NCBI RefSeq assembly: GCF_003600835.1
Contig: NZ_NQYC01000001.1
Span: 1,302,001 to 1,366,000, forward strand
DNA from: Bacillus sp. PK3_68
Lineage (GTDB): Bacteria > Bacillota > Bacilli > Bacillales > Domibacillaceae
Length of the DNA stretch: 64,000 bases
Direction of reading: 5' to 3'
The notes beneath the pieces were generated by a model. That model saw only the letters and a program-made list of their open reading frames with translations, searched no databases and was not told the DNA's origin. The position numbers were made by a program, and so were the translations under genes. This document shows, piece by piece, positions 19,507 to 29,292 of this stretch. The stretch's first letter is position 1, and each line of letters begins with the position of its first letter.

Positions 19507-20196
19507 TTATAAATAGCCTTTTTCTTTTAAACTGACGAATTTCTTCTCTCCGATAATTAAATGATCAAGCAGTTCAATGCCAAGGATTTTGCCGCATTCA
19601 GCTAATCTCTTAGTCACATCAATATCTTCCCTGCTTGGCTGGGGATCACCGGATGGATGATTGTGAATACAGATAATAGAAGCAGCAGATCGGCGAAAAG
19701 CCTCTTTGAACACTTCACGAGGGTGAACAATAGAAGCATTTAAACTACCAATAAATAAAGTCTGCTTATGGAGAACTTGATTTTTAGTGTTCAAATACAA
19801 GCAAACAAAATGTTCCTGGGTAAGAAATCTCATTTCTTCCATGACATAATCGGCCCCATCTTCCGGTGAGCGAATGACATAGCGCTCCTCAAATCTCAGC
19901 TGACTGACACGCCTTCCAAGCTCAAGCGCAGATATAATTTGTATAGCTTTTGCTTCACCAATACCTTTAATGGAGGTCATTTCTTCGAGAGAGGCTTCTT
20001 TTAACAAGCGGAGGCCTTCAAACGTTTTCAAAAGACGGTTAGCCAGTTGCAGGACGGATTCATCTTTTGTTCCAGTCCGTAAAATAATAGCGAGGAGTTC
20101 ATGGGTGGACAGGCTGGCTGCACCGTAGGCAACCAGCCGTTCCCGTGGACGCTCTTCTGCCGGAACGTCGCGGATTATAAATGTTTCTTTCGACAT
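19507..20196 (-). CDS. radC: RadC/YsxA-family JAMM-motif DNA repair-associated protein
   Basis: A 229-residue protein with an N-terminal helix-hairpin-helix region (TSIKGIGEAKAIQI, about residues 73-87) and a C-terminal MPN/JAMM metallopeptidase-like domain whose metal motif is HNHPSGDPQPSREDID. RadC was historically linked to DNA repair; its biochemical activity remains uncertain. It sits between maf and mreB as in B. subtilis, followed by a 131-base gap to mreB. Confidence 0.92.
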   Translation of the reverse strand: MSKETFIIRDVPAEERPRERLVAYGAASLSTHELLAIILRTGTKDESVLQLANRLLKTFEGLRLLKEASLEEMTSIKGIGEAKAIQIISALELGRRVSQLRFEERYVIRSPEDGADYVMEEMRFLTQEHFVCLYLNTKNQVLHKQTLFIGSLNASIVHPREVFKEAFRRSAASIICIHNHPSGDPQPSREDIDVTKRLAECGKILGIELLDHLIIGEKKFVSLKEKGYL

Positions 20197-20216
20197 ACTT
20201 TTCTCCTTTCGACCTT

Positions 20217-20804
20217 TCAGGAAGGAAAGAAGAAAGCGGCACCTTGCCAGCCGAGCCGTCTTAGATGCCTATATAGGGAAGAAATCGGCAGGCCAACAAC
20301 AGAGAAATAGTCACCATCAATTTTTTTCACCAGAATGGCACCTGCTCCTTGAATACCATATGCACCGGCTTTATCGAATGGTTCATCTGTCTCTAAATAG
20401 CCGTTGATCTCTTCTTCTGTAAGCTCCCAAAAAGTGACTTTTGTTTTTTCATAAAATAGGTATTCATCTGCTCCATGCCTTACAGCCACTCCTGTACATA
20501 CAGCATGCGTACGGCCAGAAAGACGCTGAAGCATATCTCTTGCTTCCTTTCGATTCTGCGGCTTGCCTAAAATTTCCCCATCGAGGGTAACAACTGTATC
20601 CGCTCCGATAATAAAACTATCTTCATGGTTTGCTGCGACTGCAGCGGCTTTGATGGAAGCTAAATGCATAACGGCTTCTTCCGGAGTCATTCCAGAGGGG
20701 ATCGTTTCATCAGCATGGCTTACTTTCACAGTAAACGACAAGCCGATTTGTTCGAGGAGTTCTTTCCGTCTTGGGGAGCCCGAAGCTAAAATTAATTGCG
20801 TCAA
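20217..20804 (-). CDS. maf: Maf/YhdE-family nucleotide pyrophosphatase
   Basis: Maf hydrolyses dTTP, UTP and modified nucleotides and has been linked to septum inhibition in B. subtilis. The 195-residue protein begins with the signature LILASGSPRRKELLEQIG and has ADTVVTLDGEILGKPQN in the centre and GAYGIQGAGAILVKKIDGDYFSVVGLP near the C-terminus. Twenty bases separate it from radC, so they probably share a transcript. Confidence 0.96.
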   Translation of the reverse strand: MTQLILASGSPRRKELLEQIGLSFTVKVSHADETIPSGMTPEEAVMHLASIKAAAVAANHEDSFIIGADTVVTLDGEILGKPQNRKEARDMLQRLSGRTHAVCTGVAVRHGADEYLFYEKTKVTFWELTEEEINGYLETDEPFDKAGAYGIQGAGAILVKKIDGDYFSVVGLPISSLYRHLRRLGWQGAAFFFPS

Positions 20805-20943
20805 ATCGATTCACCTATCTTTCAAAAATAAGGGAGATACATCGTTATCATATCAAAAGTGCCAAAACACTACAAACTTTTAAAGCAGGCTTAACGAGCA
20901 AAGGTTTATCAACAGGTTCTACATATAATCTCTTAGTTTCACC

Positions 20944-20969
20944 CAAAAAAAGGATGCCTTAGCATCCTT
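20944..20969 (-). terminator. Terminator after spoIIB
   Basis: On the minus strand GGATGC, loop TAAG, GCATCC is followed by seven T residues. Located downstream of the spoIIB stop and upstream of maf. Confidence 0.9.
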
Positions 20970-21030
20970 CAAGCAAATATGACTGGGCGAGTTGCCAAAA
21001 GTGAAGAATTGGCAAGAATGCTTAAGCACC

Positions 21031-21976
21031 CTATTGACTATAAACAGCTAAAAAAGCCAGAAGCTTCTCCTGCGCAGCTTTGGCAGCTTGCGGCTGATTG
21101 CTTTTGGCTTCAGTTAACGCTCCTGTCAGCAACTTTTTCAATTCGGCGGATGTTTCATCGCTCGGCTCTACTTTCACAGCGTCTAATTTGCTTTCCGCCT
21201 CCTTAAGTTTATTCTTATCCGCTTCCAGTCCGGCAGCTTTTTTGCCACTCTCTTCCGCAATACTTGAAAATAAGGCAGCCATTTCTCCAGATGATTCTTC
21301 AAGCTTTTTAGAAGGCGAAATCGCCAATTGCTTTGTATAAGTGTCCGCTCCGGCTGTGCCATATATACCTTCAATCAACTTTGCTGTTTCGATAGTGGAG
21401 GAAGCAGCAAGTAAGATAAGATATTGGCCGTTTTGCAATACTGCTTCAGCAGGCAGGCCTAAGCCATTCATTTTTTGTTTCACAGAATTAGCTGCATCTT
21501 CCGTCGAAAAAACCCCTCCTTGAACAACAGCGGTCTCTATTGAAAAGAGCGAGTTCTTCTCACTTTTTGCGGGTGGGGCAGCTTTCGGCGTAGTTACTTC
21601 TCTTTCCTTCACAGGTTTTCTTCTTTTAAAATAGCTTGCGGTCGTCCCTCTTCCTTTTGAGTGACAACTTTCACTAATGCGTAGCCAAGCAATACACCAA
21701 CAATGACAGCACTCATTACAATAATAAAGAGCTTGCCAGTTGCCCGTTTAGCTGTAGTTTTTTGCATCGTTGCATATTGTTCGATTACATCGGCTTTCTG
21801 CTCTCCTTCTTCAGGAAACAACCATTGGAACTCCTCTTCTTCTTTTTTCGGCTCAATGGCTGCCGCACTCTCTTTTTTTCCATTTTTCCACTCTGGCCCA
21901 ATAAACTCTTTTTTTGTTTACTGCCGATTGTTAAGAATATTCCTTCTGGTTTTTTTGGCTTATCCTTGTCCATCAT
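21031..21976 (-). pseudogene. spoIIB: spoIIB, stage II sporulation SPOR-domain protein, split by two -1 frameshifts
   Basis: SpoIIB coordinates septal peptidoglycan dissolution during engulfment. Three pieces in different frames together rebuild it: an N-terminal cytosolic part from ATG 21976 (MDKDKPKKPEGIF), a part with FIGPEWKNGKKES, DVIEQYATMQ and the membrane helix LFIIVMSAVIVGVLLGYALV, and a C-terminal SPOR-like part (FSIETAVVQGGVFSTEDAA). The first break is at a run of seven A residues (21909-21915), which read as A AAA AAG in the first frame. The second lies after the membrane helix, before about 21612, possibly at TTTTAAAA (21624-21631). Both would be repaired by one added base. Position between comC and maf matches B. 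subtilis. It could be a pseudogene, a sequence error or recoding. Confidence 0.8.
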
Positions 21977-22085
21977 TTGCGACCATCCTTCCGCCTACTT
22001 TGAAGTTGCCTTCATGCTAACACAGCAAATTAAAAAAAGAACAAGACTTTTGTCGTCCTGTCCTGGAAAAATTTCGGCAATCTTT

Positions 22086-22841
22086 TTATCCTCCATAATT
22101 AATAAGCTGAAGGTACCAGTGAATGAGTATTTCGCCATAAAATAGTTCAGCGAGCGTGGCGAGCGCAATAAATGGTGCAAAGGGCATTGGCTTGCCTTTT
22201 TTTATAATGTGAAACATCATAAGCACTACACCACAGACAGCCCCTAATGCACATGAAAGAAAGAAAATAACTAGCACTTTCTTCAAGCCGCTCAATAAGC
22301 CAATGACACCAAACAATTTAATATCTCCTCCCCCCATGCCGCCTTTTGATACAAGAGAAACCAGCAAAGGTATGAAAAAGCCTACCGCACCGCCCACAAA
22401 CATGTCCCACCAAGGCTCAAGCGGATGAAAGGTCCTTCCCATCAAAAAGAGAAATAAAAAAATGAACAGTATTTTGTCGGGGATAACCATGTAAGTAAGG
22501 TCTGAAACAATAATAATAAGAAGAAGAGACATAAGTATTAAAGCGATGAAAAAGTCTGCCGTCAGTCCAAACGACATATACGCGCACCAAAACAAGAGGG
22601 CTGTAACGAATTCTATCAGAGGATAGAGAGGAGATATTCTTATCCTGCATACGCGGCACCTTCCTCTTTGCCATACATAAGAGAACACCGGTATAAGTTC
22701 CGCAAAATGCAGCTTATGATTGCATCTAGGGCAAGCACTGTGCGGCCAGAAAAGCGATTGGCCTTTCGGTACACGCAAGCCAACGACGTTAAAAAATGAA
22801 CCAAATACAAAACCATACATTAAAACAAACAATTCTATCAT
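22086..22841 (-). CDS. comC: Prepilin peptidase ComC (late competence protein)
   Basis: Membrane aspartyl protease that processes ComG pseudopilins for DNA uptake. The 251-residue product has about seven or eight membrane helices, the N-terminal GSFFNVVGLRVP motif, the zinc-type cysteines CPRCNH...CRVCRI (about residues 37-65), and aspartates in VSDLTYMVIPD and GGGDIKLFGVIGL typical of the family. Both cysteine pairs are intact. Lies between folC and spoIIB. Confidence 0.94.
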   Translation of the reverse strand: MIELFVLMYGFVFGSFFNVVGLRVPKGQSLFWPHSACPRCNHKLHFAELIPVFSYVWQRGRCRVCRIRISPLYPLIEFVTALLFWCAYMSFGLTADFFIALILMSLLLIIIVSDLTYMVIPDKILFIFLFLFLMGRTFHPLEPWWDMFVGGAVGFFIPLLVSLVSKGGMGGGDIKLFGVIGLLSGLKKVLVIFFLSCALGAVCGVVLMMFHIIKKGKPMPFAPFIALATLAELFYGEILIHWYLQLINYGG

Positions 22842-23295
22842 TCTGTCTTGGCAGCTACTTCCACTGCTTGGGACCCATATCTTTTTCTCATTTGAGGCAT
22901 GACTGTTCCTCCTATTTTAATTTTATGGATGACCAACCACAAGTTTTTCAACTCCTTTTTTTTACATGTTCAACCTTTAACTAAAAGGTTTTCTTACTTG
23001 CTCAAAAGCAGTGACTACCAGTCCAGCAGAGTGCTTGCTCGCTGCTTCATTCTTGGAATGCAGAGTGCGAAAAGATCGTTTAAAGACAGGCTTGAAGGGG
23101 ATTAGTGAAAATGAATCGGTGGGGAGATGGAGCTTGGAGGAGAAGATCTTTATGTTCTTGTCTACATTCTATTATACTGATATGCCTTCTGATTTTACAG
23201 AATATTTTGATAAATAAAGGAATTCACTTAAAAAGTTGCCGTGCAGAAAACTTGTCACTGTTGTTCGTAAACTAAAATAAAAAGTTTTTACATAG
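22842..23295. other. Gene-free spacer between comC and folC
   Basis: Short open frames occur here (for example 23011-23217 on the plus strand) but none has a convincing ribosome site or a recognisable product. It must hold the comC promoter. I looked for ComK boxes (paired AAAA-N5-TTTT) and saw none I could defend. Confidence 0.5.
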
Positions 23296-23332
23296 AAAAA
23301 GGCAACCCCTGTTTTAAACAAAAGAAGTTGCC
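23296..23332 (-). terminator. Terminator after folC
   Basis: Minus-strand stem GGCAACTTC...GGGGTTGCC with a tail of five T residues, eight bases past the folC stop. Confidence 0.8.
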
Positions 23333-23340
23333 GATCTCTA

Positions 23341-24630
23341 TTATTTTTCTTTTATAAATTTCTTTACATTTGAAATGAAATAAAGAGAGCCTGTTACAAT
23401 CAGTACTTCATTTTCTTTTGCTGTTGTCTGAAACTCCTCAATAAACCGTTGCCAATCCTCTATCCACATTTGATTTTCTAAAAAAGCTTGAAACTCTTTT
23501 TTGCCAGCCGCCCGCGGAAAGTCAAAACTTGTGAAGGCCACTCGATGAGCTGCCTGCTTTAAAATAGCTATCATTTCATCTAATTTTTTATCCCTCATGC
23601 CGGCAAATAAAGCAGTGATTTTCTTGTCAGGAAAACGCTCAGCAAGCGATGCAACAAGCGCCTTCATTCCTTCCGGGTTATGAGCGCCATCTAACAGAAC
23701 GACGGGCTGCTCCATGGCATACTCCATTCTCCCTGGCCAGCTCACTGATTGTAGACCAGCACGAATATGTTCTTCTTCCACTAGAAATGCGTAAAAAGTA
23801 CGTAAATATAAAATAGCCATCACGGCTGTTGCCGCGTTTTCTGTTTGATGAAGGCCATTTAAACCTGTTGGCAAGTCTCTCATATTGGCAAAAACAGATT
23901 CAAAATGGAACATTTCTCCTTGAGGCAATGACCTTTGCCAGTCTGCCTTGAATTGCTCTCCCAGCTGATAAACAGCAGACTTCACTTCTTTGGCACGCTG
24001 TTGAATAATTTCACGAGCCGCCTCCTGTTTCACACCGCTAACAACTGGTGCCCCATTTTTTATGATTCCAGCTTTCTCGAAAGCAATCGCTTCAAGTGTA
24101 TCTCCTAAAAACTGCATATGGTCCATGCCAATTGTGGTAATCACAGACAACAATGGCTGAATCACATTTGTTGAATCTAATCGGCCGCCAAGCCCCACTT
24201 CAAACAAAACGATATCAACAGGGCGAATCCAGGCAAAATAATAAAGAGCCATCGCCGTAATCACTTCGAATTCACTCGGACTGCCTAATTCTGTTTTTTC
24301 CAATTCCTCTGCCAACGGCTTGATCACAGCAGTTAATTTCATAATTTCCTCGTCACTGATTGCCTCACCGTTCACGCTGATCCGCTCATTGAACTGTTCT
24401 ATATATGGCGAGGTGAATGTTCCTACTTCATATCCCGCTTCCTGCAGCATAGAACGCATCATAGCAACAGTCGATCCTTTGCCATTCGTCCCCCCAATAT
24501 GGACAGCACGCAGATGATGCTCCGGATGATTCATTCTCTCCATAAGCCACTCCATTCGCTTCAAGCCGGGCTTAATGCCAAGCTGAAGCCGGCTATGAAT
24601 CCAATCGATCGCTTCTTCATATGTATTCAT
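23341..24630 (-). CDS. folC: Folylpolyglutamate synthase/dihydrofolate synthase
   Basis: FolC adds glutamate to dihydropteroate and polyglutamylates folates in the cytosol. The 429-residue protein has the P-loop VHIGGTNGKGSTVAM (about 44-58), FTSPYIEQFNERISVNGEAIS, DIVLFEVGLGGRLDSTN and VVLLDGAHNPEGM, all family signatures. Located downstream of valS as in B. subtilis, but a clear intrinsic terminator separates the two. Confidence 0.96.
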   Translation of the reverse strand: MNTYEEAIDWIHSRLQLGIKPGLKRMEWLMERMNHPEHHLRAVHIGGTNGKGSTVAMMRSMLQEAGYEVGTFTSPYIEQFNERISVNGEAISDEEIMKLTAVIKPLAEELEKTELGSPSEFEVITAMALYYFAWIRPVDIVLFEVGLGGRLDSTNVIQPLLSVITTIGMDHMQFLGDTLEAIAFEKAGIIKNGAPVVSGVKQEAAREIIQQRAKEVKSAVYQLGEQFKADWQRSLPQGEMFHFESVFANMRDLPTGLNGLHQTENAATAVMAILYLRTFYAFLVEEEHIRAGLQSVSWPGRMEYAMEQPVVLLDGAHNPEGMKALVASLAERFPDKKITALFAGMRDKKLDEMIAILKQAAHRVAFTSFDFPRAAGKKEFQAFLENQMWIEDWQRFIEEFQTTAKENEVLIVTGSLYFISNVKKFIKEK

Positions 24631-24721
24631 CTTCTCTCTCCCTTCGATTCTGTTTTTAACATATTGGCCAAATTTTATGGTTTACTGACTTGGTTAATAA
24701 ATTTGCTTGCTGAGCTCTGTG

Positions 24722-24753
24722 AAAAAGACGAATCTGCCCCCGGCAGATTCGTC
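24722..24753 (-). terminator. Terminator between valS and folC
   Basis: Twelve-base perfect minus-strand stem GACGAATCTGCC/GGCAGATTCGTC, a GGG loop, then TTTTT. Readthrough or a separate promoter must feed folC. Confidence 0.9.
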
Positions 24754-24765
24754 TCATTCCCCTAC

Positions 24766-27408
24766 TTACCCTTGCATTTCCTTCATGCGCGCTTCAACAG
24801 CGGCACGTTTTTCTAGATAGTCTTTTTCCTTGGCGCGCTCTTCATCAACAACTTTTTGTGGAGCTTTGCTGACGAAGCGCTCATTGCCAAGTTTCTTTTG
24901 AACACGTTCAACTTCACTGTTCCATTTATCCCATTCTTTTTGCAAGCGGGCAATTTCCTCTTCGATATTAATTAACCCTTCAAGCGGCAAGAATAGTTCG
25001 GCACCTGTGACAACAGCCGTCATCGCTTTGTCAGGGGCTACAGCAGTCGTTGATAATACAAGTTCCTCCGGATTACAGAAACGCTCGATGTAAGCACGGT
25101 TGCTTTCTAATGTGTTCAATACAGTGTCATCTTTCGCTTTGATGATTAACTTAATCTTCTTGCTAAGCGGTGTATTCACTTCCGCGCGGATATTACGTAC
25201 GGAACGAATAATATCTACAAGCAGCTTCATTTCCTCTGCTGCTTGTTGGTCAGATAGCTCTTCATTCACTTCTGGCCATTTAGCTGTGACGATCGTTTCC
25301 CCCTCATGCGGTAGATTCTGCCATATTTCCTCGGTAATAAACGGCATGAATGGGTGTAATAAACGCATCGTGTTATCTAACACATAAGCAAGGATAGAAC
25401 GGGTCGTTTTCTTGGCTGCTTCATCTTCACCGTAAAGCGGCAGCTTCGCCATTTCAATATACCAATCACAGAAATCATCCCAAATGAAGTTGTAGAGCAC
25501 GCGGCCGACTTCACCAAACTCGTATCGGTCAGCAAGTTTGGTGACGTTTGTGATCGTATCATTCAAACGCGTTAAAATCCATTTATCAGCAACTGATTTT
25601 TCACCACTTAAGTCGATTTCCTCATATTTCAAGCCATCCATGTTCATTAGGGCAAAACGGGAAGCATTCCAAATTTTATTGGCGAAGTTCCAAATAGATT
25701 CTACTTTTTCTACAGAGAAACGCAAATCCTGTCCTGGAGAGCTGCCAGTTGATAAGAAGTAGCGCAGAGAGTCAGCCCCATACTGATCAATCACTTCCAT
25801 CGGATCCACGCCATTACCTAACGATTTACTCATTTTCCGCCCTTCTGAATCGCGGACAAGCCCATGAATCAATACATCGTTAAACGGACGTTCACCGGTA
25901 AACTCAAGCCCTTGGAAGATCATCCGAGAGACCCAGAAGAAAATAATATCGTAACCGGTAACAAGTGCAGCTGTTGGATAGTAGCGTTTAAAGTCTGACG
26001 CCTCTTTATCCGGCCAGCCCATCGTAGAAAACGGCCATAATGCCGAGCTAAACCATGTGTCGAGTACATCTTTGTCCTGTTCCCAGTTCTCCGCATCTGC
26101 TGGAGCTTCCTGGCCAACGTATACTTCGCCTGTTTCTTTATGGTACCAGGCTGGAATACGATGTCCCCACCAAAGCTGACGGGAAATACACCAATCACGG
26201 ATATTTTCCATCCAGTGAAGATATGTTTTCTCAAAACGGTCCGGCACGAAATGTACTTTGTCTTCTTTGGACTGCAATTCGATTGCTTTATCAGCAAGCG
26301 GCTGCATCTTTACGAACCATTGAGTCGATAAGTATGGCTCTACAACCGCACCGCTGCGCTCTGAGTGACCGACAGAATGCATATGGTCTTCAATCTTGAA
26401 GAGGACGCCTTCTTCCTGTAAGTCTTTCACGATCTGTTTGCGGCAGTCAAAGCGGTCCATGCCGTTGTATTTGCCCGCACGCTCATTCATCGTACCATCC
26501 TCATTCATCACAAGAATGCGCTCTAAATCGTGGCGATTGCCAATTTCAAAGTCATTTGGATCATGAGCCGGTGTAATCTTCACCGCTCCAGAACCGAATT
26601 CCATGTCAACGTAGTCATCACCGACGATTGGAATTTCTCGGCCAACGATTGGCAGAACAACCTTTTTACCAATGAGGTGTTTATAACGCTCATCTTCCGG
26701 ATGAACCGCTACAGCTGTATCACCAAGCATTGTTTCCGGGCGAGTTGTCGCAATTTCAATATGGCCGCTTCCATCTGCAAGCGGGTATTTCATGTGATAA
26801 AATGCCCCCTGGACATCTTTGTAAATAACTTCAATGTCCGATAAAGCTGTTTTTGTTGCTGGATCCCAGTTGATAATATATTCACCGCGATAAATTAAAC
26901 CTTTTTCATATAACGAAACGAATACTTCACGGACTGCTTTTGATAAACCTTCATCCAATGTAAAGCGCTCACGGCTATAGTCCAGACCAAGGCCAAGCTT
27001 TGCCCATTGCTGGCGGATAAAATTTGCATACTCTTCTTTCCACTTCCATGCTTCTTCTAAAAACTTTTCACGGCCAAGATCATAGCGTGTTTTTCCCTCT
27101 TCACGAAGCTTTTGCTCCACTTTCGCCTGTGTGGCAATTCCAGCATGGTCCATCCCTGGAAGCCAAAGCACATCGTAGCCCTGCATCCGCTTCATGCGTG
27201 TTAAGATATCTTGCAGTGTCGTATCCCATGCATGGCCGAGGTGCAGTTTCCCTGTCACATTCGGCGGCGGGATTACGATAGTATAAGGGGGTTTGGTTTG
27301 ATCGTCTTTCGCTTCAAAATACTGCCCTTTTACCCACCAGTCATACCGTCCCTGTTCAATTGCTTTTGGATCATATTTTGTTGGCATGGACAATTCATTG
27401 TTTTCCAT
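24766..27408 (-). CDS. valS: Valyl-tRNA synthetase
   Basis: Charges tRNA-Val; class I synthetase with editing. The ATG at 27408, behind GAGGAGG, gives 880 residues, the same as B. subtilis ValS. Motifs: HIGH-type [16 protein letters not shown] near residue 47, the KMSKS loop in [11 protein letters not shown], and a C-terminal coiled coil ([22 protein letters not shown]) found in ValRS. The longer start at 27447 would include leader RNA. Controlled by a T-box leader. Confidence 0.98.
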   Translation of the reverse strand: MENNELSMPTKYDPKAIEQGRYDWWVKGQYFEAKDDQTKPPYTIVIPPPNVTGKLHLGHAWDTTLQDILTRMKRMQGYDVLWLPGMDHAGIATQAKVEQKLREEGKTRYDLGREKFLEEAWKWKEEYANFIRQQWAKLGLGLDYSRERFTLDEGLSKAVREVFVSLYEKGLIYRGEYIINWDPATKTALSDIEVIYKDVQGAFYHMKYPLADGSGHIEIATTRPETMLGDTAVAVHPEDERYKHLIGKKVVLPIVGREIPIVGDDYVDMEFGSGAVKITPAHDPNDFEIGNRHDLERILVMNEDGTMNERAGKYNGMDRFDCRKQIVKDLQEEGVLFKIEDHMHSVGHSERSGAVVEPYLSTQWFVKMQPLADKAIELQSKEDKVHFVPDRFEKTYLHWMENIRDWCISRQLWWGHRIPAWYHKETGEVYVGQEAPADAENWEQDKDVLDTWFSSALWPFSTMGWPDKEASDFKRYYPTAALVTGYDIIFFWVSRMIFQGLEFTGERPFNDVLIHGLVRDSEGRKMSKSLGNGVDPMEVIDQYGADSLRYFLSTGSSPGQDLRFSVEKVESIWNFANKIWNASRFALMNMDGLKYEEIDLSGEKSVADKWILTRLNDTITNVTKLADRYEFGEVGRVLYNFIWDDFCDWYIEMAKLPLYGEDEAAKKTTRSILAYVLDNTMRLLHPFMPFITEEIWQNLPHEGETIVTAKWPEVNEELSDQQAAEEMKLLVDIIRSVRNIRAEVNTPLSKKIKLIIKAKDDTVLNTLESNRAYIERFCNPEELVLSTTAVAPDKAMTAVVTGAELFLPLEGLINIEEEIARLQKEWDKWNSEVERVQKKLGNERFVSKAPQKVVDEERAKEKDYLEKRAAVEARMKEMQG

Positions 27409-27492
27409 CAAGATTTCCTCCTCATTACACAATAAATGTACAAACATTCTGGTCAGTTATCCGCCATATGTGATTGCCTGTTTTTAAACAAC

Positions 27493-27752
27493 AAAAAAAC
27501 TCCTATCGTCAAAAGGACGAAGGAGTTGTTCGCGGTACCACCTTTTTTCACAGACAGCTGCCTACTGGCAGACCTATCTGGCTCTCAATCCATTAACGGC
27601 TGGCAACCGGCTTCCACTACTAAACAGTTCACAGAAGCAGCTCACGGGGGACATTCCAAAGGGTTCTTGCGGAAAACTTTTCAGCCATGAGTTTTCCTCT
27701 CTGCAAGCAAGCACTATCTTTGTACTCTTCCCGGTCTTCGCTTTTCATTATC
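27493..27752 (-). ncRNA. T-box riboswitch of valS
   Basis: The minus-strand leader contains the core T-box GGTGGTACCGCG (27531-27542). It is followed directly by a terminator hairpin, AACTCCTTCGTC/GACGATAGGAGTT, and a T tract (27493-27527). Upstream lie a long stem I and conserved AG-rich loops. Binding of uncharged tRNA-Val is expected to stabilise the antiterminator. A plausible specifier is GUC in the segment GGAATGTCCCCC, but I could not fold the stem to prove it. Confidence 0.92.
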
Positions 27753-27758
27753 ATTCAT

Positions 27759-27788
27759 ATATTATCTGAAAACAGGCAGGGGCGTCAA
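27759..27788 (-). promoter_or_regulatory. Sigma-A promoter of the valS leader
   Basis: TTGACG (27783-27788) and TAATAT (27759-27764) are separated by 18 bases on the minus strand, immediately before the T-box leader. Confidence 0.75.
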
Positions 27789-27799
27789 TCTTTCCTCTA

Positions 27800-28528
27800 T
27801 TATTTTTTTAGAAAGCCTTTTGATTGCAAGAATTCAAGCATATATGCCCGCCGTGGCTCGGATAAAAAAGCTGCCATGCCGCTCGTCCAGCCTGCGTCTT
27901 TCTTATTTGTTGTACGGCTTGCATAATATTTATGCATTTGCTCGTCATACTCAGGAAGTAGGCGACTATACTTTTCCTCATCATATACATCTTCATGCAA
28001 AATTGCCTTCATTGGCAAGCGTGGCTTTACTTCGTTTGATTCTGCTGGCACACCTACCGTCAATCCAAATAATGGAATCACATAGTCAGGCAATTGAAGC
28101 AAGTCGCTGATTGCCTGCGGATTATTACGAACTCCACCAATATAACAGATGCCATATCCTTTGGATTCGGCGGCTACTACAAAATTTTGGGCAAATAGAG
28201 CCGTATCGATAACAGCTACAAGCAGATTTTCTGCCGTGCTACCTTCGAATTTTTTCCCATGAAGGGTGACGGCTTTTTCCAGACGTTTTAAATCCGCACA
28301 GAAAACAAGCGGCAAGGCCGCAGATTCAAATTGCTGTTTATTTTTAGACAGCTCTCCAAGCTTCAGGCGCTTCTCCTCATTCTTCACGCGCACAACGGAA
28401 TAAGCCTGCACAAAATGAGAGCTTGCGGCATGTTGGGCAGCTTCCAACAACTCGTGAAATACTTCATCTGAAATGGGTTCGTCTGTGTATTTTCGAACAG
28501 ATGCATGAGACTTCAATAAATCTATCAT
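27800..28528 (-). CDS. nfrA: NfrA-type FMN-dependent NAD(P)H nitroreductase/flavin reductase
   Basis: A 242-residue protein of the NfsA/FRP nitroreductase family, which reduces nitro compounds, flavins or disulfides at a bound FMN. The start SHASVRKYTDEPIS matches the HRSIR(S/K)(F/Y) FMN-phosphate motif. The middle has AAESKGYGICYIGGVRNNPQ, and PLFGLTVGVP precedes KPRLP. The overall pattern resembles B. subtilis NfrA (YwcG). The stop is only 12 bases from the valS -35. It is not at this locus in B. subtilis as I recall, so it is likely part of a local rearrangement. Confidence 0.85.
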   Translation of the reverse strand: MIDLLKSHASVRKYTDEPISDEVFHELLEAAQHAASSHFVQAYSVVRVKNEEKRLKLGELSKNKQQFESAALPLVFCADLKRLEKAVTLHGKKFEGSTAENLLVAVIDTALFAQNFVVAAESKGYGICYIGGVRNNPQAISDLLQLPDYVIPLFGLTVGVPAESNEVKPRLPMKAILHEDVYDEEKYSRLLPEYDEQMHKYYASRTTNKKDAGWTSGMAAFLSEPRRAYMLEFLQSKGFLKK

Positions 28529-28736
28529 CTTATCCTTCCTTCCTTGTTTGCTTCGTCATATAAAAAGCGTATGTATAGACCCGTTCTTCTTTTAACGTAA
28601 ATCACCTTTTAAACGCTGTCAACGTTCCTGCTCTCCTCCTCTAAAATCACCTCTCTTTGTTTCCATACATATAGTAAAAGAAGAACCTTTCATAGCACGC
28701 TACTCGTGCCTATGAATTCACAGGCAGGTGTAATAA

Positions 28737-28928
28737 TTGAGAAGAAGATACAATCCTTACTCGTTACCTCCATGGCTTCGAACAGTCCGAGCGGTCTGCT
28801 GCCAGCTAGCCGTTCCATTTTGCATATTTCAGGGGATTCGAACGATCTTTTTTCCAACGACATTTGATGTGATACTGCTATCTATCCTCGTGTTACTTGC
28901 TGTAGCTCTTTACCTTGAATGGATTTAA
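28737..28928 (+). CDS. Small conserved membrane protein (YszA-like), unknown function
   Basis: 63 codons from TTG at 28737 with an AGGCAGGTG site seven bases upstream. The sequence starts with a basic segment, RRRYNPYSLPPWLR, followed by two short hydrophobic stretches (about 18-33 and 41-62), the second ending LEWI. A terminator begins at its stop codon, which supports a real transcribed gene. I vaguely recall a similar small protein (YszA) near valS/ysxE in B. subtilis, but would not rely on it. Confidence 0.6.
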   Translation: MRRRYNPYSLPPWLRTVRAVCCQLAVPFCIFQGIRTIFFPTTFDVILLSILVLLAVALYLEWI

Positions 28929-28959
28929 AAAGACGTCTTGTATGAGCAGACGTCTTTTT
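28927..28959 (+). terminator. Terminator after the small membrane protein gene
   Basis: AAAAAGACGTCT and AGACGTCTTTTT form a perfect 12-base stem starting at the stop codon. Confidence 0.9.
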
Positions 28960-29034
28960 AAATATGTATAGACTTAAGGGGTTCTATTCTTTCTTTAGCT
29001 ATTCAGCCAACTAAAAAATAATATAAATTTTCTC

Positions 29035-29063
29035 TTTACAAACCAATCTTTCAGGAGTATATT
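29035..29063 (+). promoter_or_regulatory. Sigma-A promoter of kimA leader
   Basis: TTTACA (29035-29040) and TATATT (29058-29063) with 17-base spacing, about 40 bases before the riboswitch. Confidence 0.65.
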
Positions 29064-29104
29064 AGCTAAATAAATTTTATATGTAAACTCAATTATACCT
29101 TATA

Positions 29105-29250
29105 TCGCTTAATCCCTAAGGAGTGGGGGACCCATTTTTGTGCATCGTCACTTGGGGTGAATCCTTCATTAAGAAGGTAGGGCTACTCTCATGGCCCGAA
29201 CCCGACAGCTAACCTCATAAGCGTTTGGAGAGGAGGTTTGCTTTGTGTTG
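29105..29250 (+). ncRNA. c-di-AMP riboswitch (ydaO/yuaA type)
   Basis: The conserved blocks CCCTAAGGAGTGGGGGACCCA, CTTGGGGTGAATCC, CCCGAACCCGACAGCTAACC and GTTTGGAGAGGAGG appear in the right order. A terminator follows at 29258. Binding of c-di-AMP turns this class off. It sits upstream of a KimA homologue, the best-known gene of this regulon, which supports both calls. Confidence 0.95.
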
Positions 29251-29257
29251 TCTTAAA

Positions 29258-29292
29258 AGAGCACTAAGTAACACCTTAGTGTTCTTTTTTGT
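29258..29292 (+). terminator. Riboswitch-controlled terminator of kimA
   Basis: AGAGCACTAAG and CTTAGTGTTCT form a stem followed by TTTTTT, right after the aptamer: the expression platform. Confidence 0.9.

Noticed and set aside
22899-23217. Small plus-strand frames in the comC-folC gap
   Set aside because: No convincing ribosome site, no recognisable domain, no supporting terminator.
22960-23300. ComK boxes upstream of comC
   Set aside because: A-rich and T-rich runs are present but not with the five-base spacing and paired layout required.
26055-26399. Antisense 114-codon frame in valS
   Set aside because: A shadow frame inside a highly conserved synthetase gene.
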